From Dendrocalamus latiflorus (lineage: Eukaryota; Streptophyta; Magnoliopsida; Poales; Poaceae), in contig CM029650.1 in NCBI GenBank assembly GCA_017311315.1, forward strand, positions 25,981,675 to 26,045,674: a DNA stretch of 64,000 nt, written 5' to 3'. The notes beneath the pieces are model-generated. The model made no database searches. It was not told where the DNA came from and saw only the letters and a list, made by a program, of their open reading frames with translations. A program made the translations under genes and the position numbers. Shown here piece after piece: positions 24,111 to 36,230 of the stretch (its first letter is position 1; each line of letters starts with the position of its first letter).

Positions 24111-25002
24111 GGATGGAAAGTCTTAATCATGGACAAGTTAGGCACGCGTGGTATCCAAATTCTAGGACGGACGAGTTATCTTTAGAGCATATACAATACA
24201 TGTATTTAGAGATATGCTTAGTAATTAAAAACTGATTTTTCTTGCCACATACTATAGGTAAGATAGTTATTTTGAAGCATAGATGCTTAAACAATAGTGC
24301 TTAATTAGCAGGTGCTTACATGTATAACTATATGTAATTAATAGATAATATAACATCAAAGTACCTACGACATAGATGTATGATAATGTAGCTATATTCA
24401 ATTTCTGTAGATATTTATGTATAAATATCTTATATTGTACATGCTCTTAGATCGTATGCGCGCGTAGCAGAAACAGTTGGACGAACGGTGTCGCGGTCTT
24501 CGACTCAATGATACGAAGGGGTAGCAGTTGCAGCAACTTACGTCGAGTAGATGCATGCATGAGTCGTCGTTGTGTTGCAGTTGCAGCAGCTCAGCTCGAT
24601 CGGTCGATCGGCCTTGAAAGCTAACTAAAAACCAGACTAACCAATGTAACGATCGATGGATGGCAATTAACCACCGTCGACCTGCCTCCGTCCCCTTGAA
24701 AAAGGAGAGGCCACCATACATCAATTTCCCATTCGAGCTAGCCTCCCATCTCGCTCATTCATCCATTCATTCATTCATTCTCAAATTGAATTCCTAGCTC
24801 GAATTGAAGCATATACAGAAGGAAGCTGCATCGCATCGATCTCTAGCTAACATATATAGGTTAGCCTCCTGCATGCGTTGTTGATCATCGATCCCTGGCC
24901 TGCAATTCTTTCTTTTGACAAGCATCTGTCACCAGCAAATCAAATCAAATCCTTAGTTCCCAGTTGGCCGTGGGCTATATATTGCTATTCCCGGCCGGCA
25001 AG
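24111..25002. promoter_or_regulatory. Upstream region and probable 5' UTR of the RLCK gene
   Basis: Non-coding, AT-rich to about 24450. A CATT tetranucleotide run lies at 24756-24780 and TATA-like sequences at 24850-24857 and 24975-24983. No transcription start can be fixed from sequence. Confidence 0.4.
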
Positions 25003-26274
25003 ATGTTGAGCTGGCTCCGTTGCTTCCCTCACGACGCCATGGAGAGGAAGCACTCCACCAAGGCCAGGAGGAGCGCCAGCACATGCACCGCCACCTCCTA
25101 CAATTGCAGGGACAACGAGTCCTCATCCAACGCTGCTGCTGCTGCTCGGATCATCCGCTGCAGCACGGCCGCCGCGTCTGCACGAGCAAGTTTTGGCCGT
25201 GAATGCTGTGGTCACGGAGACGACGTCAATGATTCCGCCGAGGTTGGCCCCGACCGCGGCTCATCGTCGTCGCCTCCTCCTCCGGCAGCTTACAACCACA
25301 GCGTCATCTCGGCGCGCGTCTTCTCCTTCCGCGAGCTGGCCGCCGCCACCGGCAACTTCCGGCAGGACAACCTCATCGGCGAGGGCGGATTCGGCCGCGT
25401 CTACAAGGGTCTCATCCACAGCAGCACGGGGGAGCAGCAGGCGGTGGCCGTGAAGCAGCTTGACCGCAACGGGCTGCAGGGCAACCGCGAGTTCCTTGTG
25501 GAGGTGCTGGTGCTCACCGGCCTCCTCCACCACCCCAACCTCGTCGACCTCCTCGGCTACTGCGCCGAAGGCAACCAGCGCCTGCTCGTCTACCACCTCA
25601 TGCCGCTCGGCTCCCTCGAGGACCACCTGCTCGACCACCGGACCACGAATAAGCCTCCCCTGCCGTGGCGCACCCGGATGAAGATCGCGCACGGCGCCGC
25701 CAAGGGCCTCGAGTACCTGCACGAGACGGCCAGCCCGCCGGTGATCTACCGCGACCTCAAGTCGTCCAACATCCTCCTGGACGAGGGATACAACCCCAGG
25801 CTCTCCGACTTTGGCCTCGCCATGCTCCTCGCCCCGACCACCACCACCACCTGCAATCGCAATGCCGATCAGGATGAGTCGTCGTCGTCCTCAAGGGCGA
25901 TGGGCACGTACGGGTACTGCGCGCCCGAGTACGTGAGGACGGGCCACCTCACGGTGAAGTCGGACGTGTACAGCTTCGGCGTCGTGCTGCTCGAGCTCAT
26001 CACCGGCAGGCGAGCCATCGACACCACCCGGCCGGAGGGCGAGCAGAACCTCGTCGGCTGGGCGGCACCAATGTTCGGCGACCAGAAGAGGTTTCACGAG
26101 CTGGTAGACCCGCTCCTTCTCCTGCAGGGAGAAGGAGATGGTTACCGGCCTTGTAATAAGGATCTGAACCAGGCGGTGGCGGTGGCGGCCATGTGCTTGC
26201 AAGAAGATGACTCGGTAAGGCCCATCATGACGGACGTCGTCACGGCTCTCAGCTTCCTCGCCAAGGACACATGA
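25003..26274 (+). CDS. Receptor-like cytoplasmic kinase, subfamily VII (PBS1-like), intronless
   Basis: A 423-residue Ser/Thr kinase without signal peptide or transmembrane segment. From the ATG at 25003 the Gly-loop GEGGFG is at 126-131, the ATP-binding Lys at 151 (VAVKQL), the catalytic YRDLKSSN at 249-256 (D251), DFG at 269-271 and APEY at 307-310. The N-terminal 100 residues are Ser/Ala/Cys-rich and probably disordered, ending in a [10 protein letters not shown] entry typical of RLCK-VII. Such kinases act at the plasma membrane downstream of immune and growth receptors. The activation segment is longer than usual, with Thr and Ser runs between DFG and GTYGY. The frame extends upstream only through non-ATG codons, so 25003 is the best start. 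Many family members have several introns; this copy has none. Confidence 0.93.
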   Translation: MLSWLRCFPHDAMERKHSTKARRSASTCTATSYNCRDNESSSNAAAAARIIRCSTAAASARASFGRECCGHGDDVNDSAEVGPDRGSSSSPPPPAAYNHSVISARVFSFRELAAATGNFRQDNLIGEGGFGRVYKGLIHSSTGEQQAVAVKQLDRNGLQGNREFLVEVLVLTGLLHHPNLVDLLGYCAEGNQRLLVYHLMPLGSLEDHLLDHRTTNKPPLPWRTRMKIAHGAAKGLEYLHETASPPVIYRDLKSSNILLDEGYNPRLSDFGLAMLLAPTTTTTCNRNADQDESSSSSRAMGTYGYCAPEYVRTGHLTVKSDVYSFGVVLLELITGRRAIDTTRPEGEQNLVGWAAPMFGDQKRFHELVDPLLLLQGEGDGYRPCNKDLNQAVAVAAMCLQEDDSVRPIMTDVVTALSFLAKDT

Positions 26275-26754
26275 CAACTTCATTGGGATCGATCGATCGA
26301 TCGATCGCAATATATATTTTTGGAACAACAAGAGCAAACAAATTAAGAACGATGCCATGGCCACCTCATCATGCATGTGACCATGGCGAAACTTGTCTTG
26401 TTCTCGTGTAAAAATGAAAACGGAGGTCAATGCTGATAAAATGAAGATTATATTGCAGCAACCTTGATGCATGTACTCATGGTTACAGAGAAGGAAGGGG
26501 CGGAATCCCAATATGCGTAATCCAAAGGATAAATCTCTCACATGCACCCTCCCTCCTAAGTACTTGGCAGCAGGTGGTGGGTTTTTAGGGATAGTATATA
26601 TGACTCGGTCCCGTGCCGTCACTGCCGTGGACCATGCCAACCAAGACGGTTTTCCCATTCAGAGACAATTCCAGATATGCAACATGCATATGCACGCAAT
26701 GCTAAAAATAAAGATCCCAATATGACATATTCATGCCATCGCTATCTTAGATAA
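26275..26754. other. 3' region of RLCK gene
   Basis: Contains a GATC tetranucleotide run at 26288-26306 and AT-rich sequence. No further gene is visible. The minus-strand ORF crossing into the kinase is a shadow. Confidence 0.5.
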
Positions 26755-27543
26755 TGACACTAATCAAAGTATTATAGTGGAATAATAGCTAGAAATGGTA
26801 TATGTTATTACAATACCATCACCACGCAAGGCTAAAGTCTTTCACAAGGCTGTAATCATCTGAATATTACAGCACTGGGAGATAGAAGTAGCATTGACTA
26901 ACAATTATACAAGTATTCAAGCTAAAGGATGGCGACAAGCTAAAATGCTAGGGGTCCCGTAGACGACTACCGGCTGCCTTCTACTTCTCTTAACTTCTGT
27001 AAGGGGCCTCCGTCTCGTACGCGTCATACTCTGGAACAATTTCGCTCCCTTAGGCAAAATTGTCCTCAACATAGACCTCAACATGACATGTAGATTGCCG
27101 TACCGACTCACCTCTAACAAGGAGGATTAATAGCAAGGGCAAGTACAAAAGTGCTCAGCAAATAGTAATAGCAAATATGCAACTTCATGCTAAGCATCAT
27201 CATATCAAAATTTCATATCTCTTCTCATTCTCATTCTTAAAATAAGTTTTTAAGTTTCGAAAATGTTAGGCTTTTAGTTTGTGAAGCTACTAGTCGCTCG
27301 TATTCAGATAAAAGGCCCCCCTATAGGCTCCCGTAACCTTCAATCCAGGAGACAAGCATAAAATTCATGATTTATTTAGCACTATAAGGCTTGTATCGTT
27401 TTACCCATAGCCACCCCAATTCTGACTGCAACAGATTTATTCGAATTTTCTTAGATGTGATGTTCAAGTCGGAGTTCATAATGTTTTCTCTACTTCAGTA
27501 TATTATAACTCCACCCAGTTATCATGATATTTACCCCTATGCC

Positions 27544-27698
27544 GAGGAGGCTTTTTTATGGCCCGACACGTACTAGAGAGGCTTATCCATCACCTAGAAC
27601 CCACCTTAGGGGCCATCACCTTGCAAACTATGTGTCAAGGAGGCTTTTCCATCGCCCGACACGTGCTAGATAAGCATATCCGTCACCTAGCACCCACC
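27544..27698. repeat. Duplicated 62-bp block within LTR-like sequence
   Basis: 27544-27605 and 27637-27698 share GAGGCTTTT, CCCGACACGT and TCACCTAG.ACCCACC at matching spacing, separated by 31 bp. Confidence 0.8.
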
Positions 27699-28508
27699 AT
27701 GGGTTGTGCCCCTCTTGGTCTTACCTAGTCTCGTATACCTAAGTGGAGTGTATAATAAACTTCGATAAAGTACTATATTCTGCTCATCCTAAACGGGACT
27801 ATAGCCGATACGATGATACGGCTCGTGCACGAATGACAGTTGATTAGTCCTTTTATTATAACCACATGTAGAGAATCCCAAAACTTGCCCCTTTTCTTTT
27901 CATTAACTGGGCACACTCCACCCACTTATTATTTACCTGAAGGACAGTGGCCTCTCCAACTGACTACTTTGCCATTCTCATCATCATTAATCTCAAACCC
28001 ATATTCATCATTATTATCACCAAGCACATTATTTCCTTTTGAAATTCATTTCATGCAGGAGTGATATTAATTTAGCATAAAAATAAATTTTAAGCGAAAT
28101 TACTCTAATTCAATGATCAAAGGCATATGCTTGCCTGGGATTTGTTAGTAGTTGAAAGTTTCATGTATGTTTAGGTTAAGTCCTTCTCCTTGACCCGGTT
28201 GATCACCTGCAGTTAATACGTAGGCTACAATTTAATTTACGGACATATAAAAATATGTTATGTTGAGGTGTCTTTATGGTGACCTCCTGTCGATTCATGA
28301 TCTATTGCGGTGTTTGTATTTAAATCCTAATTTTTTTGTGCATTTATTGTTGATTGCTATTTTTCAATGATGTGAAAATTTGTTTGGTTAATAATTTAGT
28401 GTCAAGATTAATTAATTATCATTTGATAGATATTGTCTTCGCATATTTATATATACACATGTGCATGTGGTGGGTGGTGGATATTTATACATACATGGGT
28501 GTAGACGT

Positions 28509-28511
<3 letters not shown>

Positions 28512-28576
<65 letters not shown>
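28512..28576. repeat. TA dinucleotide microsatellite
   Basis: An uninterrupted TA run of about 64 bases inside the LTR-like block. The transmembrane-looking and isoleucine/tyrosine-rich ORFs crossing it are artefacts. Confidence 0.97.
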
Positions 28577-28580
<4 letters not shown>

Positions 28581-29931
28581 AAATTTTCTTTTCCTTTTTC
28601 TCCCCTTTTTCCCTTCGCCTGGCTCAGCCCAATGAGCATCGGCCCGTGCTCCTTTGCTCTTTCTTACCTCTTTCTCCTCCCTCTCACTGTCTCTCCCATC
28701 CCCCATCCTCCCCACTGAAAGCGCTGCCGCCTCATCGTTGCCTCCTTCTCTCCTCGCTCAGCCCCCCTCTTTGGCCTTCGGCCAATGGCTATTGGCCTCT
28801 CGGCCTACCCTGCCGCCAGACGCCACCCTCCTCCATTGGATTTGGCACTGCTACGCCAGCCAAGGCATCGCACAATCAAGGATAGCCATGGTGGCCTCGC
28901 CAACCATGGCTGTTGTCCTCACCCTCTACTCGGCTCATGTGTTCCCCTACATCACTCGACTGCTACTTCTCTCCTGTTGCTGGGCTCGACCTCCCTTGGT
29001 CACTGCTCGGCCCTATCCACCATTGGTTCCCTCACCGGCCAGACCCACCACAAAACCAGTGGTCTCAAGTCTGGCCTCCCAGATCTGACTGTCTTCACTA
29101 TTCCTCTCTAATCCCCCTTCAATTTACTTTTAAGTTTTCTTTTCTTTTTTTATTTACTTCCTATTGGATGAATGGGTTAGGAGGAGAGGTGGTTTATTCC
29201 TCTCCTCTTTGCTCCAAGGGCTTTGGGTGGGAGTGATGGAATGCTCTCTCTCATTCCCTCGATTGGCTTGGTCTTTTCCCCTAAACTCCTCTTCTCTCTA
29301 CTAGCTGCCTAGTCTTATCCCCTGCTTCCTCTCATTCTTCTGTTGGTTTGGTAAAAATGAGGGTTTTAACCTCATGGACCGAAGGTTCTTGAGGTGAATT
29401 CGGCACTATGACCTGGTTTGTTATTGGTTAAGGTAAGGACGGTTGTTATGAGTTTTCTTTGTAATTAACAATGACGGTTATTCCAGGTTAGCAACATTGA
29501 TGTAATTTTAGTTGTGATGTAATTGTTTGTATTTTAGAGACGATTATTTTTTTATTGAGATCAAGAATTGTGAATTCAATGTAATTTGAATTGTAATTGA
29601 TGTAATTTGTACTATTATATTTTTATTTGAGCCGAAAAACACTTTTAATTATTGCTTGAATGATATGAATATGTGTTGCAAAATGGACTATAAAAGTTTC
29701 AATTTGACACACTACTTGTAATTGTGTTGAGATGTATTTGTATTTGTAATTGCAATTTGTTAGGTGGCTTGTATTTATTAGTTGGACTTTAGAAACAATT
29801 ATATTGATTCGGTCAGCTGTATATAATTAAAGGAAATGACTCTCTTGTAATTAATTTTTTAATTGCCTAATTAATTATATTTAGTTGTAATTTATCATTT
29901 AAACTGAATTAGGAATTTGTGAGTCCTCACA

Positions 29932-30228
29932 ATGCTGAAGACCTTATTGCATGGAACTATGAAAAGTCAGGAATTTTCGACTTGGAGAAGTAGTTGGAGC
30001 AACATTTGGTCAGCCAATATGATGCCTAAGGTGAAAATTTTCACATGGCAATTAGCAAGAAATGCATTGCCGATGAATGCAAGCAAGAAAGCTAGGCACT
30101 TCTTAGCGGATGATACTTGTATAATCGGTGGAATGGAGGCAGAAGATGGTCTGCATGCAGTGGCTCATTGTCCTCATGCTCGAGACTATTCACATATTTG
30201 GCACTGTAGCCATCTTTTTCAATTTTAG
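29932..30228 (+). pseudogene. LINE reverse-transcriptase C-terminal zinc-binding (zf-RVT) fragment
   Basis: Translation gives the zf-RVT region found at the C-terminus of plant LINE ORF2: WSNIWSANMMPKVKIFTWQL, then DDTCIIGGMEAEDGLHAVAH and CPHA. The Cys expected in the first CxxC is replaced (CIIGG where CIICG is usual). It begins exactly where the LTR-like block ends, and no reverse transcriptase core is adjacent, so this is a short remnant. Confidence 0.82.
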
Positions 30229-31025
30229 CCTATGAACACCTGATTTTGCAAAAATGCCCCCTCTCCAAGCTCCTTAGGAGCGGTAGGCGACATGTGTTAC
30301 CTACCGCTCCTAAGGAGCTTGGCAGGGACTAGATGGCATGGTAAGGAAGCAGACGCGGCAGACCAGAACCAGATAGCGTGGCAGGAAGAGCAGGTGTAGC
30401 AAAAATGACCCCTTGGCCACACGCCGCACCCCCTGGGCAGTGGCCGTTGCGCCGCACTCCCTAACTAGTGCCCCCCACGCCCCCTTGGCGGCTCTAGGGT
30501 TAGGGTTAGGGGCCTAGCTTAGTGGCTCTACTCGGTTGTGCCTCTACGACTGCTCGCTCGCTCACTCGCTAAGGCCTCTGCTTCGCTCGCATTTTCTACT
30601 CGTCTCCTAGGCCGGACGGCTCGATTCTTCAATAGCCGTCGTTCTCTGATTGCTCTTCGTCCGTCTGTCACTGAATTCACTGTCATTGGTGGCTTGGTGC
30701 GATGGTGGTGCCTGCTCTAAAAGAGAGGGTTCGGCGACAGGCTCGAGCACATTGCGATCGCCACTGCCTCCCCTGCAATCCATAGCCATCATATGTATCT
30801 TAAGCAACTATTCATTTCTTCCTTCCTAGTTTCACTCTTACATCCATTACAAAACTACAATATTGGTACATTGCATTGCAGTATTACAACCTTATATTTT
30901 GTAGGCAAAAGATATCTTTTATTGCTGGCTAGCAAATAAAAGAATTTAATTAAATGCTAATAACAACTTAATGAGCGAGGAGAGGTCCTTGGTAAAGATG
31001 TCCAGGAAATCGGTATCACTGACTG
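30229..31025. other. Intergenic with hairpin; upstream region of Sec61 beta
   Basis: Contains the perfect inverted repeat at 30265-30322 and GC-rich, repeat-like sequence with two TTAGGG-like units near 30498. No supported gene. The promoter and 5' UTR of the following gene probably lie in its right part; no TATA box stands out. Confidence 0.5.
30265..30322. repeat. Perfect 23-bp inverted repeat with 12-bp loop
   Basis: The left arm at 30265-30287 (starts CCAAGCTCCTTAGGAGC) and the right arm at 30300-30322 are exact reverse complements. The arms are GC-rich and would form a strong hairpin in RNA. Confidence 0.97.
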
Positions 31026-31151
31026 GTGGGGCCGCAGCTCTCCTTCTTCTTTCTCGGTCTCTCTTCTGAGCTGCGACCGCGAGATCCAGAGATACTTTTC
31101 CACGCACGCACGCGCAGAAGATCCCGACGCGAAGTCGCAGCGCAGGCAGCC

Positions 31152-31472
31152 ATGGCTCGCTCCTCCTCACAGTCCCAGTCCTCCGTCGGCGGCGGCGGCG
31201 GCGGCGCCCGCCCGGCCACCGTCGGCCCCCGCGGCACGCCCGCCGCCGCAGCTGGCATGCGCCGCCGCCGTACCTCCGCAGCCGGCGGGGGCGCAGGCTT
31301 CTCCGGCGGCGGCGAGAGCAACATGCTGCGCTTCTACACCGACGAGGCGCCGGGGCTGCGCCTCTCGCCCACGATGGTGCTCGTCATGTCGCTCTGCTTC
31401 ATCGGATTCGTCACCGCCCTCCACGTCTTCGGCAAGCTCTACCGCTCCCGCACCGCCGCCGCATCCGCCTGA
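31152..31472 (+). CDS. SEC61B: Protein transport protein Sec61 subunit beta
   Basis: A 106-residue, single-exon, tail-anchored ER membrane protein. It is the small subunit of the Sec61 translocon, which carries nascent secretory and membrane proteins across the ER. The N-terminal 56 residues are Gly/Ala/Ser/Arg-rich and cytosolic. The conserved block [16 protein letters not shown] begins at about residue 58, followed by one hydrophobic helix (about 73-95) and a short luminal tail. Length and motif order match plant Sec61 beta closely. The ATG at 31152 is in a favourable context (GCCATGG). In-frame upstream sequence is open but lacks family-like features, so it is probably 5' UTR. The 3' UTR has an AGATC pentamer run at 31505-31530. 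Confidence 0.95.
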   Translation: MARSSSQSQSSVGGGGGGARPATVGPRGTPAAAAGMRRRRTSAAGGGAGFSGGGESNMLRFYTDEAPGLRLSPTMVLVMSLCFIGFVTALHVFGKLYRSRTAAASA

Positions 31473-34320
31473 TCCCCAACTTGCCCGATTCCACTCCGTA
31501 TTTCCTCAGATCAGATCAGATCAGATCAGATGGTTTTCATGTATGGGGAGGAGGTGGTTGTTGGCTAGCATCTCTTGCTCGATCCTTCCTGAGTTAACTT
31601 AGGTCTGCGAATGAACACTGCAAGTTTATGGCGCCCTTCCTGTGTCTTTTTACCTTGTTGCAAAGAATTGTGGGTAATCACTTGTGCTTGTGAAATTAAA
31701 TCACTAGATGTCTTGGGAACTTGATGTGCTTGAGGATTCCTAGTACAATTTTGCATATTGCTAGCTCCATCTGTTACTAAATTTATTATTTGCTGCATCT
31801 TTCTATTAGTGGCATTAATTAATTAGAGAATTGGCTGTTTCTGTCTGGTGAATCGATTAAGTCTCATAATTCTTGCTCGAGCTTTGCTCTAGTACTGGAA
31901 TTCTACATCTTTGTGGTGCTTCTATATCTTGTGATTACTTTTTTTATCCGTGATCATTTAGGAATTGGAGCTAGGCTCGTGCCTTTTACAAGCTACTTGC
32001 TTGCTCCGTGATCATAGGAACATGTAGATGAGAACTTTACTTTGGGGTGACTCCTTCACAAGGAACGTGAAGTTATTCTAAATTTCTGAACATGATATTT
32101 GTCCGCAAGGATTTTATTCAGGCTTGCTTGGTGTAGTAGAAGTTAGAACTGAGCAAGCCAGGTGTTCCTTATGATAGGACAAACAGACACATGATTTAAT
32201 AGCCGAGATGAGTGGATCTTGTAGAGGATTTTGCTGAAGTTCTAGGCAAGTTTGGAAGGATGGATGTGTGCAGTGTGCCCCCCCCCCCCCCCACGCGCGC
32301 GTATGCTTAGTTAAGCATCCACAATATTTCTGATGATAATATAATGTAATCTTTGCTGCAATTAATGGCCCCACTATATTTAGAATAATAGTTATGCCAT
32401 GTTCAGAGCACCCAGAATGCTTTGATGTCTTAACAGTGGGTTGGTCTCTCTCTTATTGTGGGATTTCTGCTTCAATGTCAATCTTTGACACAACAATAAA
32501 TGACGACTGATCAATTCTACTTACAGTTGATCTAGAGACTTCATAGAGTACTTCACATATTGTTGTATCTTTCAGAGGTTTTATTTCATCCATATCTGAT
32601 CCTTGACACAGTTTTAGCTATGCATCTTAATCATGATGGTACTTGAGCAAAGCTGCATGTTTAAACTGTACTGACTTGCCTATTGGTCTGACCCTTGGCT
32701 TGTCGAATTTGTTCAAACTGTTGGGTATCTGCAAAACCTCAATACTCTGATTGCTGTTCGGGGTCGTTGAGGAGAATAGAGAGCCTAGATTTTGTGCAAC
32801 TTAATCGGTAATGATCTGGTTGAGTGAGAAGTTTTTGTGTCATGAATCTATAGGGGCACCTTTTCTTTTCTCTAAAAATGTACTTTAAAATGAAGACTTG
32901 GTATTTTACAATAAGAATGGTATGTCTCAGATGCTAGTGTGAAAATTGTCTGTTTATGTATATGGAAGGGGTTAAGTTTGTACAGTTATTCCATAGTATA
33001 GGTCTAGTGGGCACAATGAAATGTGGATTAACTGATTTTACTAGTTCTTTTGGGATAATCGTGCGGATTGCACTGGCAAGGCCCAAGTCAATGATATGGT
33101 GCAGGTTGTGTTGTGATCTCCGTTGATGATTAGACATCATCAACTTGTGTTTTGAGAAATGTGGCTACTTCATTTCTGGTGTTGGTTTAGGAGTTTATGC
33201 AGAAACGCTGCGGTTCAGAAACAGCAGATCCAGCGAATTGGTTTCATCTGCTGATCTTTGTAGGCGAATTGAGCTTAAGCATCATCCACTGAAGTGTGTG
33301 TGAGGAAGTTTGCTCGCTCTTTCTGGGGGACGTCCTATAGTACTAGGGGTGAAGTCACTCAAATGTACTGGCGTGGACTGGTGTGAGAGTCTCAAGATAG
33401 GGTAGCTTCCGCATATATTTATTCTATTCATTTCAGCTTATGACTTGTCTTGTCTTGAATAAATAAACTTCTCCGTCGCCTTTTTAGAGTAGCTTATCGG
33501 AATAATATTTTTAAAATAACTTATCGTCATTCGGGTTTATGGCTTATGGCTTTCTCTAAATAAACAAACATGACAATTTCTTCATTGTATTTTCGAAACA
33601 GTTTATCGGGACAACCTTTTCGAAGCAGCTTATCGGCATTTGGTTCGATCACACAAGTGTTCACGCTAGTATCAAAAACCTTTAGCTGCATGTATTGTGT
33701 ATTGGTGTTTAAAGCAGCAATAAATAAACAAGCTGTAACGACTTGTGGCCAGCAAGGCAGGGGAAAACAGGTGAGAATTCGAGCTCTTTCTTGCCCCTGC
33801 CATTCTTATTAATTCTTGTTGGGGCTTAGCGGCTCATACGTATGACTCCGGTCAAATTAGCAACGCAACGGAATAATTGATCCTTGTCGCATAATCTCGT
33901 GGTGCTGTTAATAATATGATGATGATAGTCACAGACGGAATGAATGCCCGTGTGCAGGACAAAATATTGCCTAGTAAAGAAAGAAACGGGGGAGACAAAA
34001 ATGTACTATTACCAACATAACTTCAGTAGGATAAAATGCTGTATTATTTATACTATCTTCAAAAGATTGGGGATGGAAATTTTTATTAAAGGGATAAATC
34101 CAGCTACTGCTAGGATAAACTAATAAAAGATTATGCTAGTCCTAGGAGCATGTGAAATCCAAAAGGGAAGATAGTGGGGGCAAAAGAAATACTCTTAACA
34201 GTTTTCTGTTTACAGGACAGATCTGTAATACCACTAAATTGCAAAAAAGAAGTAATGCTAATAATGAAAGCAATCCAAGAGAGAATAAAGGAAAGAAAGA
34301 AGGGTTTTGCCGTCAGACCC
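31473..34320. other. Long intergenic stretch without recognised genes
   Basis: Contains the Sec61 beta 3' UTR, a poly-C run at 32278-32292 followed by CG repeats, and at about 33480-33640 AT-rich fragments with repeated AGCTTATCGG-like motifs that look like old MITE debris. The short ORFs have no recognisable similarity. Confidence 0.5.
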
Positions 34321-34465
34321 GTCGGCTTTTAGAATGCCGAATAAGTAACGCTCGCAAAGGTTCCCAGACCATCCAGAGACGGTCGGCACTGTCTAGAAAG
34401 CCGAATAAAAGTAGCGCTCTCAGAGGTTCCCAGACCGTCTGGGGCCAGTCGGCACCGTCTCGCGT
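34321..34465 (+). repeat. Imperfect tandem repeat, units of 61-66 bp
   Basis: Two units (34321-34381 and 34382-34447) and a partial third share GTCGGC, GCCGAATAA, CGCTC, then AGGTTCCCAGACC and a GTCTGG-like end. CCGTC/GACGG-rich repeats of this sort are common in subterminal parts of DNA transposons, but termini are not seen. Confidence 0.7.
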
Positions 34466-34589
34466 TATGGGTTTTCATCATTCGGCAAGAAATTATACTC
34501 TTACCTTTTACCGACTTACCTACTGCAGTTGAAAACCCTTAAAGCACAGTGCAGAGCACCTTGGACTGAATTGTCCCTAAGGCAGACAG

Positions 34590-36230
34590 CCACATGAGTG
34601 AAGAATGAGGGTAAGGGAGGGGCAATTATGACATTTCACAAGACCAAGGCCCCGTATAAGCCAGGCACACACTCTTCCCCATTTCATTCCAACACTAAGA
34701 GCAAAACAGTGAGGGAGCTAAACCTCACCACCATTGCCCATCTCGGCTTTCTGCAAAGGAGACCGAGTACCATTCCCATTCCCATTCCCTAAACCTTGGC
34801 CACAGCCAAAGCACCCATAGGGCCAACCTAGGGTTACCCAGTGAAGGTGCGTGAAGCATGGGCGATAAGGAGCTGGAGTTGGTGAGGGGCCAGAGAGGTC
34901 ACTGTAGAGGTGGACCAGCAATGCTAGCAGAGAGGACAGTTGAGGAGAGGCACTGGCAGCGGAGACTCTGTTAGACGACACGAGGGTAGCGGAGCCATGG
35001 CCGAAACTGAGCTGAGGGGAGGAGACGCAAAGCGGGAGCCGAAGGCGCCAGGGTCAGGGAGGGGCCAAGGCAGCATGGCATCTAGGGGCTGATCCAGATC
35101 AGGCATGAGGAGAGGAAGAGCCAGGGGAAAGAGAGAAGAGATGAGGAAATAGGGGAGTCGACCGGAAAAGAAAAAGAGGAGGAAAAAAGGAAAAGAAAAG
35201 GAGAGGAGGGAAAAAGGAAAGGAAAGAGGAGAAAAGGACAAGAAAAGAGGGGAAAATATTAAACGCGTATGAATAAGATTTATCCACAAATATAGATGGC
35301 GTGATCCTTAAAGGATGGTCGTTTGAGCACCGGGGCCGCAGAAAGGTGTCCGGTGAGAGAGGGATTGGTTGAGTCAGTTTTGCGCATAGAATCAATGTTG
35401 TCCATGGTTATGCGTATATATCGTTATGATATTAAGATGGGATGATGCTTATACAGGTGGAAATCCTGGTTTTAGAGTCATCCACGCATTGCCCACAAGG
35501 AGAAACAGGCAAGTGCATGGTAGAACAGTGAATTGTGATGAATGTTTGCTATTCGTATTTCCATGTCATGATCTATAGTGTTTATGAGTTGATGTATATA
35601 ATTATGTGCTAATCATACCTTGAGGAGTGCTGCTTATGATTAAGCGCCAATATTGGAAGCATGTTGTATTATGCATTGCACTCATACACAGGACCTACTT
35701 CGGTAAGAACTCCATGGGAGTGGAGGTTGAGGCCCCATATGAAAGAGGATGGGGCGATTGAGTGGTTTATCGATGAGTGAACACTCTGTTATACCGGTAT
35801 AAGCTACAGTTACAGACGCATCGCATTGCATTGCATGAAAATGATATAAACAGTGATACAGTTACAAATATTATGATTTATAGTTCACAGTTATGAAATT
35901 GATTGAATTACTATATGGTTGTCATTGTTTTATTGTGTGCTTGCTGAGTCTTTGGACCCACCATTGCTTTGTTTTTTTATACGTATGGTGAAGGCGACAT
36001 GCATGGGTAGGATTAGCACACATATATTCCCACGTGCGATAGTAATTCACATTTCACCTTTAGATGTTACGATCAGATTTTAATGTTGGGCTTTTGCAAT
36101 TAGCCTTAAGATTCTATCATATTAGAACTGCTTCATTTTGTATGGCTTATGCCTTTCTTCTAACAGTTGGTAAATGGTAAATATTAGGGTAGTGGTAGCA
36201 TTCCAGGCTCAAGGAATGGGCCAAGGTGTT
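34590..36230. repeat. Degenerate LTR-like sequence
   Basis: The arrangement recalls gypsy LTRs: a GC- and purine-rich block (34800-35260), then AT-rich DNA with CTTGCTGAGTC near 35940, related in style to the sequence near 9570 in reverse. There is no coding frame and no clean termini. The purine tract (35160-35260) makes long low-complexity ORFs that are not genes. Confidence 0.35.

Larger units (their letters stand above)
26755..29931 (-). repeat. LTR-like block, probable solo or partial gypsy LTR
   Basis: The minus strand would begin TGTGAGGACTCACAAATTCC (29931 down) and could end at the TGACAC at 26755, giving TG...CA ends. Layout resembles the other LTRs here: duplicated sub-blocks at 27544-27605 and 27637-27698, and a GC- and pyrimidine-rich core at 28590-29100. 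No gag-pol is present. I found no matching 5-bp target duplication at these edges, so the left end is uncertain. The right edge is sharp, since LINE coding sequence starts at 29932. Confidence 0.5.

Noticed and set aside
25261..25722. 153-codon ORF opposite the kinase
   Set aside because: Antisense shadow of the kinase domain.
30480..30512. TTAGGG-like repeat as interstitial telomere
   Set aside because: Only two units, and plant telomere repeats are TTTAGGG; too little.
35099..35289. Phe/Leu/Ser-rich minus-strand ORFs resembling membrane proteins
   Set aside because: Produced by a purine tract on the plus strand; no conserved features.
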